A stretch of 64,000 nt of DNA from assembly GCA_040285745.1 (NCBI GenBank), contig JAUFOR010000002.1:992001-1056000 (forward strand). The letters are read 5' to 3'. Both the position numbers and the translations under genes were made by a program. Source of the stretch: Barthelona sp. PCE. Its lineage: Eukaryota; Metamonada: BaSk clade. The notes below the pieces were generated by a model. The model did no database searches. It was given only the letters and a program-made list of their open reading frames with translations, and was not told the origin of the DNA. This document shows, in pieces, positions 1 through 8,906 of this stretch (position 1 is the stretch's first letter; the number at the start of each line of letters is the position of its first letter).

Positions 1-1
1 G

Positions 2-190
2 GAGGATGATTCCAAATCTTCTGGCAAGAACCCATGTCTTCAATGTCACGATGTGCCACGTGAAGCGATTATTGGAACTTTCATTAACGATCTGTTCAGT
101 TCAATCATCGCAAAAACAAAGCACATGAGTGATATCACAACACGCATTCACAGTGCTATGAACTCTCTTAAACTCCCTGTTCTTGAGTAA
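2..190 (+). CDS. C-terminal end of an unidentified protein (truncated by window edge)
   Basis: An open frame enters from the left edge and ends at a TAA at 188-190, giving the last 62 residues of a protein. The visible part starts with an acidic/serine stretch, then a CLQCHD motif that could be half of a zinc-binding site, then an amphipathic helical segment. It is convergent with the CCDC47 gene, whose stop lies about 25 bases away. I do not recognise the family. The frame is supported by its position and by a clean stop just before the next gene. Confidence 0.5.
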   Translation, partial: EDDSKSSGKNPCLQCHDVPREAIIGTFINDLFSSIIAKTKHMSDITTRIHSAMNSLKLPVLE

Positions 191-213
191 AAATTAGAAA
201 ACTATTTTATTTA

Positions 214-1218
214 TTAGTAAACACGGTTCTTCTTACGAGACTCCTTTCTTAACTTCTTATCGCGAAGTTTCTTCTGCTCAGCAGGTGTCAACTTGGCACG
301 AGCCTTACGCTCCTCCTTTAAACGCTGAAGCTTCCTTTCCTCTGTTGCTTCCTGACTGCGCTGGTTCTGACGGGTAGCGATAGCCTTCTTGATTGCATCG
401 CGGATACGCTTTGAACGCTTGGCATCCTCTGTCTCGAGCTTAGCAGCAAACAATGTGTCAATAATATTCATAACAATATCGTAATTGGCTTCAATGTCAA
501 AGTCTTCCTGACAAAAGTTAGAAAATTGAACATCGAGCTTGACAGTATCGTTATCAATGGCATAAAATACAAAGTAGTCAACGTTTTTCAATTGATCAAC
601 AGTCTTTTTCATTACCTGACCGAACTCAGGACAATCACACAACCAAACCATGGGCTGATATGAACCTCCAACAAGATTCTCCAACTGGGCGTGGTCCTCG
701 TAAAGGCTCTTCATGAAACGACGCTTGGAGAAAACAAATGCAACCTTTGCAGGTGCACGATGGAATGTGAATACCGAACGCATGGTGTCTTTACGAGTAG
801 AAATCATGTTGTACGCAGTGCTGACGAGGTCAGGTGAGGATCTGAACTTGATGGAAGTGGTAGCTGTATCAACGTGAGTGTTACCAGTTGCGTGGCAGTA
901 AAAACTATCACTTGTATCAAGGAATATCTTACGCTCATTGGCTTTTTTAACTTCAGTCTCGATTTCCTCATCGTCCTCCAACTTGTTCAATTCAGGTAAG
1001 GTGTTTTCAACGGAAAAAAACGTGAACTTCTTTCTGAAAATGCTGGAGAGAATGTGTGCCACTTTGAGTGACTTATCGATGTTTCTCTTACGATTCACAA
1101 AGTAATAAATGATATAGATAATTAGAATGGGTAGAAATATAATTTCCCAACTATCAATAGCCTCAACTATCCTTCCCAGTGTTGTGTCGGGGTCGAATGC
1201 AAACAGTTCTGTCAACAT
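214..1218 (-). CDS. CCDC47: CCDC47-like ER membrane protein (PAT complex)
   Basis: A 334-residue protein with one strong membrane segment near residues 24-42, a soluble cytosolic domain, and a highly charged tail containing KLTPAEQKKLRDKK. This layout and tail are typical of CCDC47 (DUF1682 family), which with Asterix forms the PAT complex that chaperones multipass proteins at the ER translocon. Animal CCDC47 has a signal peptide and a long acidic luminal region; here only about 23 residues precede the membrane helix, so the luminal part is nearly absent. The ATG at 1218 is the first in frame. No CCTTTT motif precedes it. Confidence 0.8.
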   Translation of the reverse strand: MLTELFAFDPDTTLGRIVEAIDSWEIIFLPILIIYIIYYFVNRKRNIDKSLKVAHILSSIFRKKFTFFSVENTLPELNKLEDDEEIETEVKKANERKIFLDTSDSFYCHATGNTHVDTATTSIKFRSSPDLVSTAYNMISTRKDTMRSVFTFHRAPAKVAFVFSKRRFMKSLYEDHAQLENLVGGSYQPMVWLCDCPEFGQVMKKTVDQLKNVDYFVFYAIDNDTVKLDVQFSNFCQEDFDIEANYDIVMNIIDTLFAAKLETEDAKRSKRIRDAIKKAIATRQNQRSQEATEERKLQRLKEERKARAKLTPAEQKKLRDKKLRKESRKKNRVY

Positions 1219-1282
1219 TATTATGAATTGACTTTATGGAAAGACGGCAAAAACTTCTTTACAAGTGAACCTGCAGTTTTTT

Positions 1283-3004
1283 TTATTGATCAGTCTGTGA
1301 TAATTCCTCCTCCTTTGCTTCATTTATCTCCGTCTTTAGCCTCTCAACTGAATCAGAATGTGAGATATGCATGATGCACTTTTTTTCAACATCAATCATA
1401 ACATATAAAACACAGTTTGTTGTTGAGCGGAGCCCTTGAAGGTCCTCTGCGCTAAAATTGTCCATCTCTGTAAAGACCACTTGCTTCATGCCACTCTTCT
1501 TCCCGAACCTCTCATCTAAAAGATCGGAGACGCGCTGCATGCGCTCTGTCTCTGTCTCAATGATCTCGTATTGTGGTTGACCGCCGGAGTTGTGTTCAAA
1601 TCTGCTCACAAATCTCTTTGAACCAACCCAAAAGTTTTTCTTAAAAATGCGTTTCAAAAACTTAAGATCCTTGGTCGTTTTCTGTGACTTGAACACCTTG
1701 CGCAACACAAGAGCTACGGCTAGAGCGTCTTCAATGGGACAGTGACCGTTGTCAAGATCCACAAAAGGCACGTTCTCACCGATGCTCATAAACTCGCTCT
1801 CTTCAACAGTCTTCAACAACGCAGGGTACTTGGTGCAGCCCTGGACACTGCGCTTGACATACTTCTTGGACATGCCCTTCAGAGAATGGACGCTCCTCGT
1901 TACTGACCAAATAGTCCCGTTGATCATCTCGGTCACGTCCAATATGAATCCGTGACTCATGTTGAGAGACAGTAAGTCATTGAAAACAGAGTGTCCACAG
2001 ATGATACTAAGCGGGTGGACGTAGCGCTGCATGACAGACAGCATCTCTTCATGTGGAACACCAAACTTAGCTACATCATCAAGCGTTAGGCCTGTGTACT
2101 GTGTTCGAATCTCAACTATGTCATCCAACGAAACAATGACATCCCACAGCAACTGACACGGTTCGTTGGGGAACTTTCCCTGCATGAGGTCCATGAGTGC
2201 GTTCTCCAGCTCACCGTTGTCTTCCGGATGTCTGTCGGACGATCCACGGGGGTACATCTCACACTGTTTCTTAAAGAGAAGACTCAGAGTCGGAAAAACA
2301 TCAACCGCAGCAATACGTACGCATCTGTCTGCTCCGCTTGTACCAACCATCTCGCAGTCGATGGACACAAACAGGCGAGGGTCCTGGACATTCCAATTGG
2401 TGAATTCCAATACATTTTCTGTAGGGGCAGTGACTGCAACTGTTGGCGGACCGTAACTCGGTAATGGTATCTTTGAAGCTGTATAGTAATCTGTGGGGTA
2501 TAAAAAGGGGATAATAGGCTCAAGGAAGTGCATCTCATATGAATTAGAGTCACTGCTCAACTCAATCCTTCCACGACTTCGATCATATGAACCTAAAGCG
2601 TGTAATGGCGGGTCTCTGAGTGTGTATTGGTGGGGGAAAACGTCCTCATTGAAACCAGAAAGTGGAGTTTTGGACACAATAACTGCCATTGATCGAATAA
2701 GTTGTGAAAAGCTAATTTTAAGATAATTAGGCATGGGTATGGATTGCGTAAGGCCTAAAATTGTGTTTCTGAATCCCGCTCCTGAAAAAGAGAATCCTGC
2801 GAGAGGCTGCAAAATTTCTGGTGGCTCTATCCTCGCTCGCATAATCTCGTTGGCCTTACGGCACTTCTCCTGCTCCTCTTCCTTGCTTTCACCAATGACA
2901 GTACACTGCGCTTTTGGTGGAGTTGGATCCCTGTTATTCATCTCCTTTGTTTGTTCAGCTGACCGTTTCCTGGCATCCTTGTGTAAACTTTCCTCAATTT
3001 CCAT
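1283..3004 (-). CDS. REX1/REXO1-type 3'-5' RNA exonuclease (DEDDh)
   Basis: A 573-residue protein with the exonuclease motifs in order: FVSIDCEMVGT (Asp near residue 216), GHSVFNDLLSL (Asp near 342) and CPIEDALAVAL (Asp near 425). These match the DEDDh nucleases of the Rex1/REXO1/Rex4 group, which trim the 3' ends of 5S rRNA, tRNA and pre-rRNA. The first 200 residues are poorly conserved and begin charged. A further 140 residues follow the nuclease core. The ATG at 3004 is 18 bases after a CCTTTT promoter motif. The exact paralogue (Rex1, Rex3 or Rex4) cannot be fixed by eye. Confidence 0.85.
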   Translation of the reverse strand: MEIEESLHKDARKRSAEQTKEMNNRDPTPPKAQCTVIGESKEEEQEKCRKANEIMRARIEPPEILQPLAGFSFSGAGFRNTILGLTQSIPMPNYLKISFSQLIRSMAVIVSKTPLSGFNEDVFPHQYTLRDPPLHALGSYDRSRGRIELSSDSNSYEMHFLEPIIPFLYPTDYYTASKIPLPSYGPPTVAVTAPTENVLEFTNWNVQDPRLFVSIDCEMVGTSGADRCVRIAAVDVFPTLSLLFKKQCEMYPRGSSDRHPEDNGELENALMDLMQGKFPNEPCQLLWDVIVSLDDIVEIRTQYTGLTLDDVAKFGVPHEEMLSVMQRYVHPLSIICGHSVFNDLLSLNMSHGFILDVTEMINGTIWSVTRSVHSLKGMSKKYVKRSVQGCTKYPALLKTVEESEFMSIGENVPFVDLDNGHCPIEDALAVALVLRKVFKSQKTTKDLKFLKRIFKKNFWVGSKRFVSRFEHNSGGQPQYEIIETETERMQRVSDLLDERFGKKSGMKQVVFTEMDNFSAEDLQGLRSTTNCVLYVMIDVEKKCIMHISHSDSVERLKTEINEAKEEELSQTDQ

Positions 3005-3014
3005 TCATCTAACC

Positions 3015-3030
3015 GTGAAAAGGAACAAAA
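3015..3030 (-). promoter_or_regulatory. CCTTTT initiator-like motif of the REX1-type gene
   Basis: Sense strand reads TTTTGTTCCTTTTCAC. The second C of CCTTTT is 18 bases before the ATG. Confidence 0.55.
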
Positions 3031-3043
3031 TTCATTTTACAAT

Positions 3044-4444
3044 CTACATAGGATGTGGTTTCACTACAAAAAGTGGATTTTCATTTGAGAGTACACGATC
3101 GTTGACAGACAATCCATCCACAAAGTTCTGCAATACATACTTCAATTGTTGATTCTCATCAAGCATCTTATTATACTCATTTTCCAACAATAATCTATCG
3201 AGTGTGACCTTAGAAATCTTCTTCGAGAAGAAATGAAGATTATCTAGCTCAGGAACCTCATTTTTGAAATCTGACAGACGTTGCTCCACCTCTCTTTTCA
3301 TATCTTCATCGCTATCAACCAGTGATCTGTAAAAGGGGGTCACCTTCTCAGCTTCAGTCTCGTATTTGCTATTCAGATGACATAGCTTGAGCAGGGATTC
3401 TCCCAAAACCAAGGCGTCGTCGATCCTCATATTGGCACGCTCTGCACTTGTTATCATATTAACAACCCTCCTATTTTGCATCGTAGTGTAGTTGGCCAAC
3501 TCACTGTCTAAATTATTGAGATGCTTCTTGATAACCCGTTGCTCTTCCCCGATTGCCCTAGATTTCTCAGTGAAATCGTTTTGACTGTTCTGCAACTTTG
3601 TCTTCTGCTGATTGATCTGCCTCTGTAATTTCTCAATTTTCTCCTTCTGAAGTGTGATATCTCTCTTGTTAATCATGTCTTTTCTTCTCAGACGCTCAAA
3701 ATCAATTCTGTTATCATCATTACGCTGGTAGTAATTCTTAAAATTCCGGTCTGCATGGGTAAACATATCCTCCAGTGCTTGGTCAAGCATGAGCTTAAGA
3801 AGATTAAAGTTCTCAAGATGCTTATCTCTCAAACCCTGGTATTTGACTTCGAAATCTTCCCTAGCCTTCTCGCCCTCGATATTAAAGCGCAACTCCATGC
3901 TTTTCAATAGATCCTCGAACTCCTTTCTAATTGTATTGAAACGCTCCTCCGCGTCTTTCATCTCCGAAAAATTCTGTTTCTTGAGACCCAAAACCTGTGC
4001 GTGGAACTCGTTACTGAGCTGCTGCACCGTCTGTTTGTGTAAGTCGATGAGTGAATCAATGTTCTGAAGGTGATTTGTTTGAGCTAATGAAGAAATCTCT
4101 TCTGAGCTCGCCAATTCCTGAGTTAATAGCTTTAAAACGTTATCTTTTCGATCCACCTGACGCTCGTGGTTGGCTGCAAGGATACCAATTTCGTTCTTAA
4201 CTTCCTCAACACGACGTGTTTGCATGATTTCACGCCATTGCTGCATAATTGTTGAATCATTGATCTTAGTAAGGTTCTTCTCGCGCTTGTACTTGATCTG
4301 GAGTTGCTCGCGGATGAGCTCACGCTGCTGCAGCTCCTCTTCAATCTTCTTTTGACTCTTATCCTTCTTGCCTTTCTTTTTTCCTTTTTTGGACTTCTTC
4401 TTGAGGTCGGGGTCCCCCTTGCCAACCTTACCCATAGCTGGCAT
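3044..4444 (-). CDS. DRC2: Dynein regulatory complex subunit 2 (CCDC65/DRC2)
   Basis: A 466-residue, almost entirely coiled-coil protein with a very lysine-rich start. The segment with QQWREIMQTRRVEEVKNEI, followed by ERQVDRKDNVLKLL, matches the conserved N-terminal block of CCDC65/DRC2. DRC2 pairs with DRC1 to form the baseplate of the nexin-dynein regulatory complex between axonemal doublets, so this indicates a motile 9+2 flagellum. Length is close to the family norm. A second in-frame ATG lies three codons downstream. The leader contains TTTAACCCTTTA, a near match to the promoter motif. Confidence 0.85.
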   Translation of the reverse strand: MPAMGKVGKGDPDLKKKSKKGKKKGKKDKSQKKIEEELQQRELIREQLQIKYKREKNLTKINDSTIMQQWREIMQTRRVEEVKNEIGILAANHERQVDRKDNVLKLLTQELASSEEISSLAQTNHLQNIDSLIDLHKQTVQQLSNEFHAQVLGLKKQNFSEMKDAEERFNTIRKEFEDLLKSMELRFNIEGEKAREDFEVKYQGLRDKHLENFNLLKLMLDQALEDMFTHADRNFKNYYQRNDDNRIDFERLRRKDMINKRDITLQKEKIEKLQRQINQQKTKLQNSQNDFTEKSRAIGEEQRVIKKHLNNLDSELANYTTMQNRRVVNMITSAERANMRIDDALVLGESLLKLCHLNSKYETEAEKVTPFYRSLVDSDEDMKREVEQRLSDFKNEVPELDNLHFFSKKISKVTLDRLLLENEYNKMLDENQQLKYVLQNFVDGLSVNDRVLSNENPLFVVKPHPM

Positions 4445-4469
4445 CTTGAATGTGAGCTTGTATTAGTAG

Positions 4470-4481
4470 TAAAGGGTTAAA
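4470..4481 (-). promoter_or_regulatory. Near-consensus initiator motif of DRC2
   Basis: Sense strand reads TTTAACCCTTTA, one base off CCTTTT, about 30 bases before the ATG. Confidence 0.4.
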
Positions 4482-4620
4482 TAAGCGAAAACAATAAGCT
4501 ATAGTGTTTCTGCTCGTGTGAACTTGTTACTACATGCCATTTAAGTCTCAAAACCCAATGTAAAAGGCAAAATAGAAAACTCACCGTTTTATCTTATCCA
4601 ACTCTCTCCATTCGCATGAT

Positions 4621-7600
4621 ATGAGTGAAATTTTCTTAGAACCAATCCCGGATAACATCAAGAACTCACGGTGGCTGAATCAGAAAGACTCTGTGGGGCC
4701 TGAACTCAAAGATACTAACCTTAGTGTCTCTGAAAAGCTTTTAAGACAAAGACGATTAGAAGGAAGCAACAGTTCATCCAGAGCTACGGGGGGAAAGATC
4801 GATTTATTAAGCGCCAGAGTAGAAACATCAAAGAAACTAATTGAGATTAACGATCGTGTTAGTGAAGCGGTGGGAGAGTTCGAAAAGGTGTTCTCCAACA
4901 CGCTTATTGACGACGATGAACCACGTGGCCTTGCAAATCTGCTCGATGATTACGAACGTCTTTCACTGGATAGAGAGGGGTTAATTGGAAGCTTGAGTAC
5001 GTTTTTCAAGCACCAAAAGCGGAACATCACCAACTATAAGGATGATCCCATCATTGGTGAAAACGTCGAATCGGAGGACATGCTTAGCGCAAAGACTCGG
5101 GTAGATACAATCTTCAATGAAACCTCAGCGCAGACAAAGAGCATCATCTCTGAGCTCAGGAACACCCAGGATCAGATGGTGGGCTTTTTTAAGAGCATCA
5201 TCATGGAACTGAATGACGCAGGTGATAAACGCAAGCTTGAAAGTACAGAACAGAAGTTGCATGCAGCAGAGAGGAGGCTAAACAACCTGAGCGAGCAGCT
5301 TTCGAGCAGCATCAAGAAGATGCAGCAGAACCAAGCGAGAAATGCCCAGCTCAAGAAGGAGGTCACGCAATCAGAAGCACAGAAAGAGAAGCTTGTAGAA
5401 GAGCACGAGGAGTACGTTGCCATCATGAAAGAGGCCCAGGAAAAGAACCTGCAGCGAATCCACGCACTAGAGCTGGAACTGAGCAACGTAAAGCAAGTCG
5501 TTGATGATAAAGAGGACGCAATTAATATTTTGCAACGCGATTTGGCGCAGCTCAAGTCTAACTCATCAGAGGAGTCGGATCTTCTTAAGCAATTTATGAA
5601 AAACGCCCGACGAACCGCAAAATTATCCTTCAGTCTTCTTAAGAACGTTTGTGACTACACTGAGTTCAGTAAGGTTATTAAAACACTTGAAAAAGAGGTT
5701 GATGACTCGTTTTCGCAGACTGTGACCAAGGAATTGATGCCGGAACATATAGGACTGGACGGCACCCTTCGTATCAGCTCGCCACCACCACGTGTAGAGA
5801 CCCCGCCTCCGACCCCGCCTCCGTCGAAGGAGGAAGTGGAGCTGAAGCAGACAGTTGAACTGCAGGCCACAATGTGGCCTGGTGCAATGATTTTCATTCG
5901 ACACATTGATCGTTTTGACACTGAAGAGTTGGGTGATATCAGCGCGAACCTTGTTGAACTCAAAAAGCAGAAGGAACTGGAGATTGCTAATCGGACGCCC
6001 ACTCCTCCACCAAAGCCAAAACGCCAAGCGACACCACCTTCACCGCTTCATGAGCCAGAATCCACAAGCGCAGTGGCTGAACGTGAGCCAAGAATAGACG
6101 TACACACTAAGCCAAAGACAGATCATAAAACGGGAATCTTTGATCCTTCCAAACCAAAAACGGTCACCGATGATGGTATGGAGAAGGTTGCGGCAACAGA
6201 AGTATTGGCTGAGCTGCAAAATGAGGTTAAGCATATAAATGAGCAGGTTGATGATCGCATCGCAGTTGTTGAAGCGACTGAAGCAGGGCATGACGCTCTT
6301 TCCAAAAAGGAAATTGCTAAATTCAATGCAATGATCAGTGATTTAAAGAACAAGCTGCAGAAGAAGGGCAAGCTTCCGTCTACCGTTGAAATCGATGAGG
6401 AGGTTGCCATGATGAACGATATTGACTCTCTTGAGATCTTGGTGGATAACTTCCGTGATAACCTTGAGGATGTGATTGCCATCATCAATGAAGAAATTGA
6501 CAACCCAACCGTAACGTACGTACAACCCGAGCCCAGAGATCAGCCTGGAACTCGTGTGTTGCTTCCAGAGCTGCCCGGCACGCCAAGCAATGTGAGCAGC
6601 CCTGTTAATGAACAGGTTGAACCACCCAAGCTGACCACGGCTGAGATCATTGCGAACGAGGTGGGTAACGTGGAGCTAAAGACTCATGCTGACATTGAAC
6701 AAGAGGAGCTTAAAGAGTTAGAGGAGAGAAAGAAGCAGTTTGATTATGCAAGGGAACGCCGACATTCAAACAAGCCGGAGACTGCTGCTCACGACTATGC
6801 TTACACGGATATCAAACCTGTTGAGGTTACGAAGCCTGCTGAGCAGCCGAGGACGACAATAGCTCCAACAATGCGTTCAAATCTTGATATCATGGAACAG
6901 CCTGAGCCGGTCGCGAAACCAGCAACAGCAGCACCCACTCAGTCAACCAATACATCAAGGAAACCGGATGTGACACCTTCAAAACCTTTTAATGATAGGA
7001 CTCCTGTTAGGAGAACAAGTGAGCATGAAGGACGATATTCTGAACGATACCATCCAGAGGAGAGGTCTGTTGTTGAACGACAGTATCCTGAGAAGCCAAG
7101 TACCCCAAAGAGGGATTCCCGCTTCTTCGATGATGAAGAAAAACACATTGAGACAACACTACCAGATCGTAAACTGCACACTTCAACTGGAGTATCACAA
7201 CCGTTCCCTAAACCCAAACCAATTGCAAGAAAGACCCCCCGCTCTCTCACCCAACATGCTTCAGAGTCGATTCCAGATCTACACGCAGCTGAGCAACGCT
7301 ATCAACAGCAAGCTAGTGTTTTTGAGCGCCGTGCCAACATACATCGTGCGGAGCTTGTTGCGTTGAAGCGAATTAAGGCAAGCACCGAACCTACAGTGTT
7401 CACTGGAAGTGATGCGATCGGTCGCGCAATTAATAGGATGGAGAGTCATCACGAGAGAGCAATTAACAAATGGGAACGGAAGAAATTCAACATTCTGAAG
7501 GAGCGTCTTTCTTACTATGATGAAGTTCTCAAGGGTATGATTGGAGAACAAGGCGATCTAAAGATCAGAGTACGGAATTTGTTACCTGGTTCGTCAATTA

Positions 7601-8118
7601 CTTCATCGAGAACACAAACATTGAAGAGGACTCCGCGGACAAGAGTCAAGCGAAGATTTGTACCATCATTTAATCACCACCCGTCTTCAGAGAAGAAGAA
7701 TCCCACGTATCACAGAATGACTGAAAAGAAGGCTGTACTTGATATACAATTAAAGAAGCCTCAAACAGCAAGGCCTAGTTTTAGGACAAAGCGGCAGCGT
7801 GCTAAGGATTTGTTAGAAAAGACACATTGGAAGTTACCGAAACAGAACAAGTATGTCAGTGGCGAAATGGATATCGGTGCTTTATATCAGACTACCCCAC
7901 GTTCCATTCGTTCTCCACGGTTTAAAAGAACGAGGAAATCAACTTCGCATGGTGATCTTTCAATGTCTTCATCTCCTTACACCAAGAACGCACCTATAAA
8001 ACTCCCAACGGTTGATATGTCTATTAGTGGAGTTGGAAGGTCTGATAAGAAGACAGAGAGGACTATTCACCACAGCAAGTTGGATAACGATACCCTCACA
8101 GGTTTTGCTCCCTTGTGA
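4621..8118 (+). CDS. Large coiled-coil and proline-rich protein, possibly microtubule or axoneme associated
   Basis: A 1165-residue protein, not recognised as a named family. Residues about 190-320 form a long coiled coil. Two proline-rich linkers follow (around 385-402 with ETPPPTPPPSKEE, and around 462-480 with TPTPPPKPKRQATPPSP). A second helical region lies near 520-620, then a low-complexity charged region. The last 250 residues are strongly basic and include KPQTARPSFRTKR and several SP/TP sites. RPxTA-like basic motifs recur in ciliary microtubule proteins and also occur in the protein at 38567-39259, so a cytoskeletal role is plausible but inferred. It diverges from DRC2 with about 175 bases between starts. 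Confidence 0.6.
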   Translation: MSEIFLEPIPDNIKNSRWLNQKDSVGPELKDTNLSVSEKLLRQRRLEGSNSSSRATGGKIDLLSARVETSKKLIEINDRVSEAVGEFEKVFSNTLIDDDEPRGLANLLDDYERLSLDREGLIGSLSTFFKHQKRNITNYKDDPIIGENVESEDMLSAKTRVDTIFNETSAQTKSIISELRNTQDQMVGFFKSIIMELNDAGDKRKLESTEQKLHAAERRLNNLSEQLSSSIKKMQQNQARNAQLKKEVTQSEAQKEKLVEEHEEYVAIMKEAQEKNLQRIHALELELSNVKQVVDDKEDAINILQRDLAQLKSNSSEESDLLKQFMKNARRTAKLSFSLLKNVCDYTEFSKVIKTLEKEVDDSFSQTVTKELMPEHIGLDGTLRISSPPPRVETPPPTPPPSKEEVELKQTVELQATMWPGAMIFIRHIDRFDTEELGDISANLVELKKQKELEIANRTPTPPPKPKRQATPPSPLHEPESTSAVAEREPRIDVHTKPKTDHKTGIFDPSKPKTVTDDGMEKVAATEVLAELQNEVKHINEQVDDRIAVVEATEAGHDALSKKEIAKFNAMISDLKNKLQKKGKLPSTVEIDEEVAMMNDIDSLEILVDNFRDNLEDVIAIINEEIDNPTVTYVQPEPRDQPGTRVLLPELPGTPSNVSSPVNEQVEPPKLTTAEIIANEVGNVELKTHADIEQEELKELEERKKQFDYARERRHSNKPETAAHDYAYTDIKPVEVTKPAEQPRTTIAPTMRSNLDIMEQPEPVAKPATAAPTQSTNTSRKPDVTPSKPFNDRTPVRRTSEHEGRYSERYHPEERSVVERQYPEKPSTPKRDSRFFDDEEKHIETTLPDRKLHTSTGVSQPFPKPKPIARKTPRSLTQHASESIPDLHAAEQRYQQQASVFERRANIHRAELVALKRIKASTEPTVFTGSDAIGRAINRMESHHERAINKWERKKFNILKERLSYYDEVLKGMIGEQGDLKIRVRNLLPGSSITSSRTQTLKRTPRTRVKRRFVPSFNHHPSSEKKNPTYHRMTEKKAVLDIQLKKPQTARPSFRTKRQRAKDLLEKTHWKLPKQNKYVSGEMDIGALYQTTPRSIRSPRFKRTRKSTSHGDLSMSSSPYTKNAPIKLPTVDMSISGVGRSDKKTERTIHHSKLDNDTLTGFAPL

Positions 8119-8143
8119 GGTGAGAATAAACAAATGCAATATC

Positions 8144-8159
8144 TTTTTTTAACCTTTAC
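8144..8159 (+). promoter_or_regulatory. Near-consensus initiator motif of the 8170 gene
   Basis: The sequence is TTTTTTTAACCTTTAC, 16-26 bases before the ATG at 8170 and inside a longer open frame. It supports 8170 rather than 8134 as the start. Confidence 0.45.
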
Positions 8160-8169
8160 ATTATTTAGG

Positions 8170-8904
8170 ATGCATGAATACGAGAAATCATTCTGCTACG
8201 TATATCGCAATAACCCTAAATATCTTAAAACAGTCATCATTTCAACAATTGTTGTGTTTCTGCTTTGTGGATTCTTATTTGTGAGTGACAGGATGGGGTA
8301 CGACCTTAAAGATCTTCACTATACGGAGATCACAGCGCAGAAGGAGAAGCCCATACTCTTACCAATTTTGGGAATTTTGTGCATTATTTGCTTGGTTATT
8401 GCCTTCATTTTCGGTATAATTCTGCTGGTCAGTGAGGGTTGGCTGATGAATCACCCTCAGATAAACAAAAGAATTACTGTTTTTTGTTTCATTTTACTTC
8501 TCGCTTCAATTCCCTTTATTTCCGTTTCATTCACAGAGCCCTCGCATATAGTTCACCTTGATCAGGTTGGAATTCTGGATATAGAGGTACATAAAGGAGA
8601 TTTTTACACTAACTGTACCCTGACCCATGCATCTCTTTCAGCTATAAACGAAAAGAACTTCACAATGGTGTTTGTGGACACAGATTACCACAACCGCTTT
8701 AACCATGAACTTCAGTACTTGACTGGAAGCGCTGTCTGCATCAAATTATTTTCCATGCCCAACATCACACAGTCTATAACAGTTCCATGCCGGTCAACGA
8801 AGATCAAGCGTGTGGCTGTCTACAGCGACCCTGTGTACTTTGATCACACAGTTGATTCAGTAGGAACTTTCCTCATCGACTCGTATTTCCAAGTTAGCGT
8901 GTAG
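8170..8904 (+). CDS. Small multi-pass membrane protein, unknown function
   Basis: A 244-residue protein with three hydrophobic segments in its first half (near residues 24-44, 64-92 and 100-120) and a roughly 120-residue C-terminal domain with several Asn-X-Ser/Thr sites and cysteines, probably extracytoplasmic. The frame also contains an ATG at 8134, but the promoter-like motif lies between the two ATGs, so 8170 is preferred. It starts only 51 bases after the preceding stop and ends 2 bases before the convergent Nup96-like gene. I recognise no family. Confidence 0.6.
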   Translation: MHEYEKSFCYVYRNNPKYLKTVIISTIVVFLLCGFLFVSDRMGYDLKDLHYTEITAQKEKPILLPILGILCIICLVIAFIFGIILLVSEGWLMNHPQINKRITVFCFILLLASIPFISVSFTEPSHIVHLDQVGILDIEVHKGDFYTNCTLTHASLSAINEKNFTMVFVDTDYHNRFNHELQYLTGSAVCIKLFSMPNITQSITVPCRSTKIKRVAVYSDPVYFDHTVDSVGTFLIDSYFQVSV

Positions 8905-8906
8905 GT

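Noticed and set aside
8134-8169. Upstream ATG giving 12 extra residues to the 8170 membrane protein
   Set aside because: The promoter-like TTTTTTTAACCTTTAC lies between the two ATGs, and the extra residues are low complexity.
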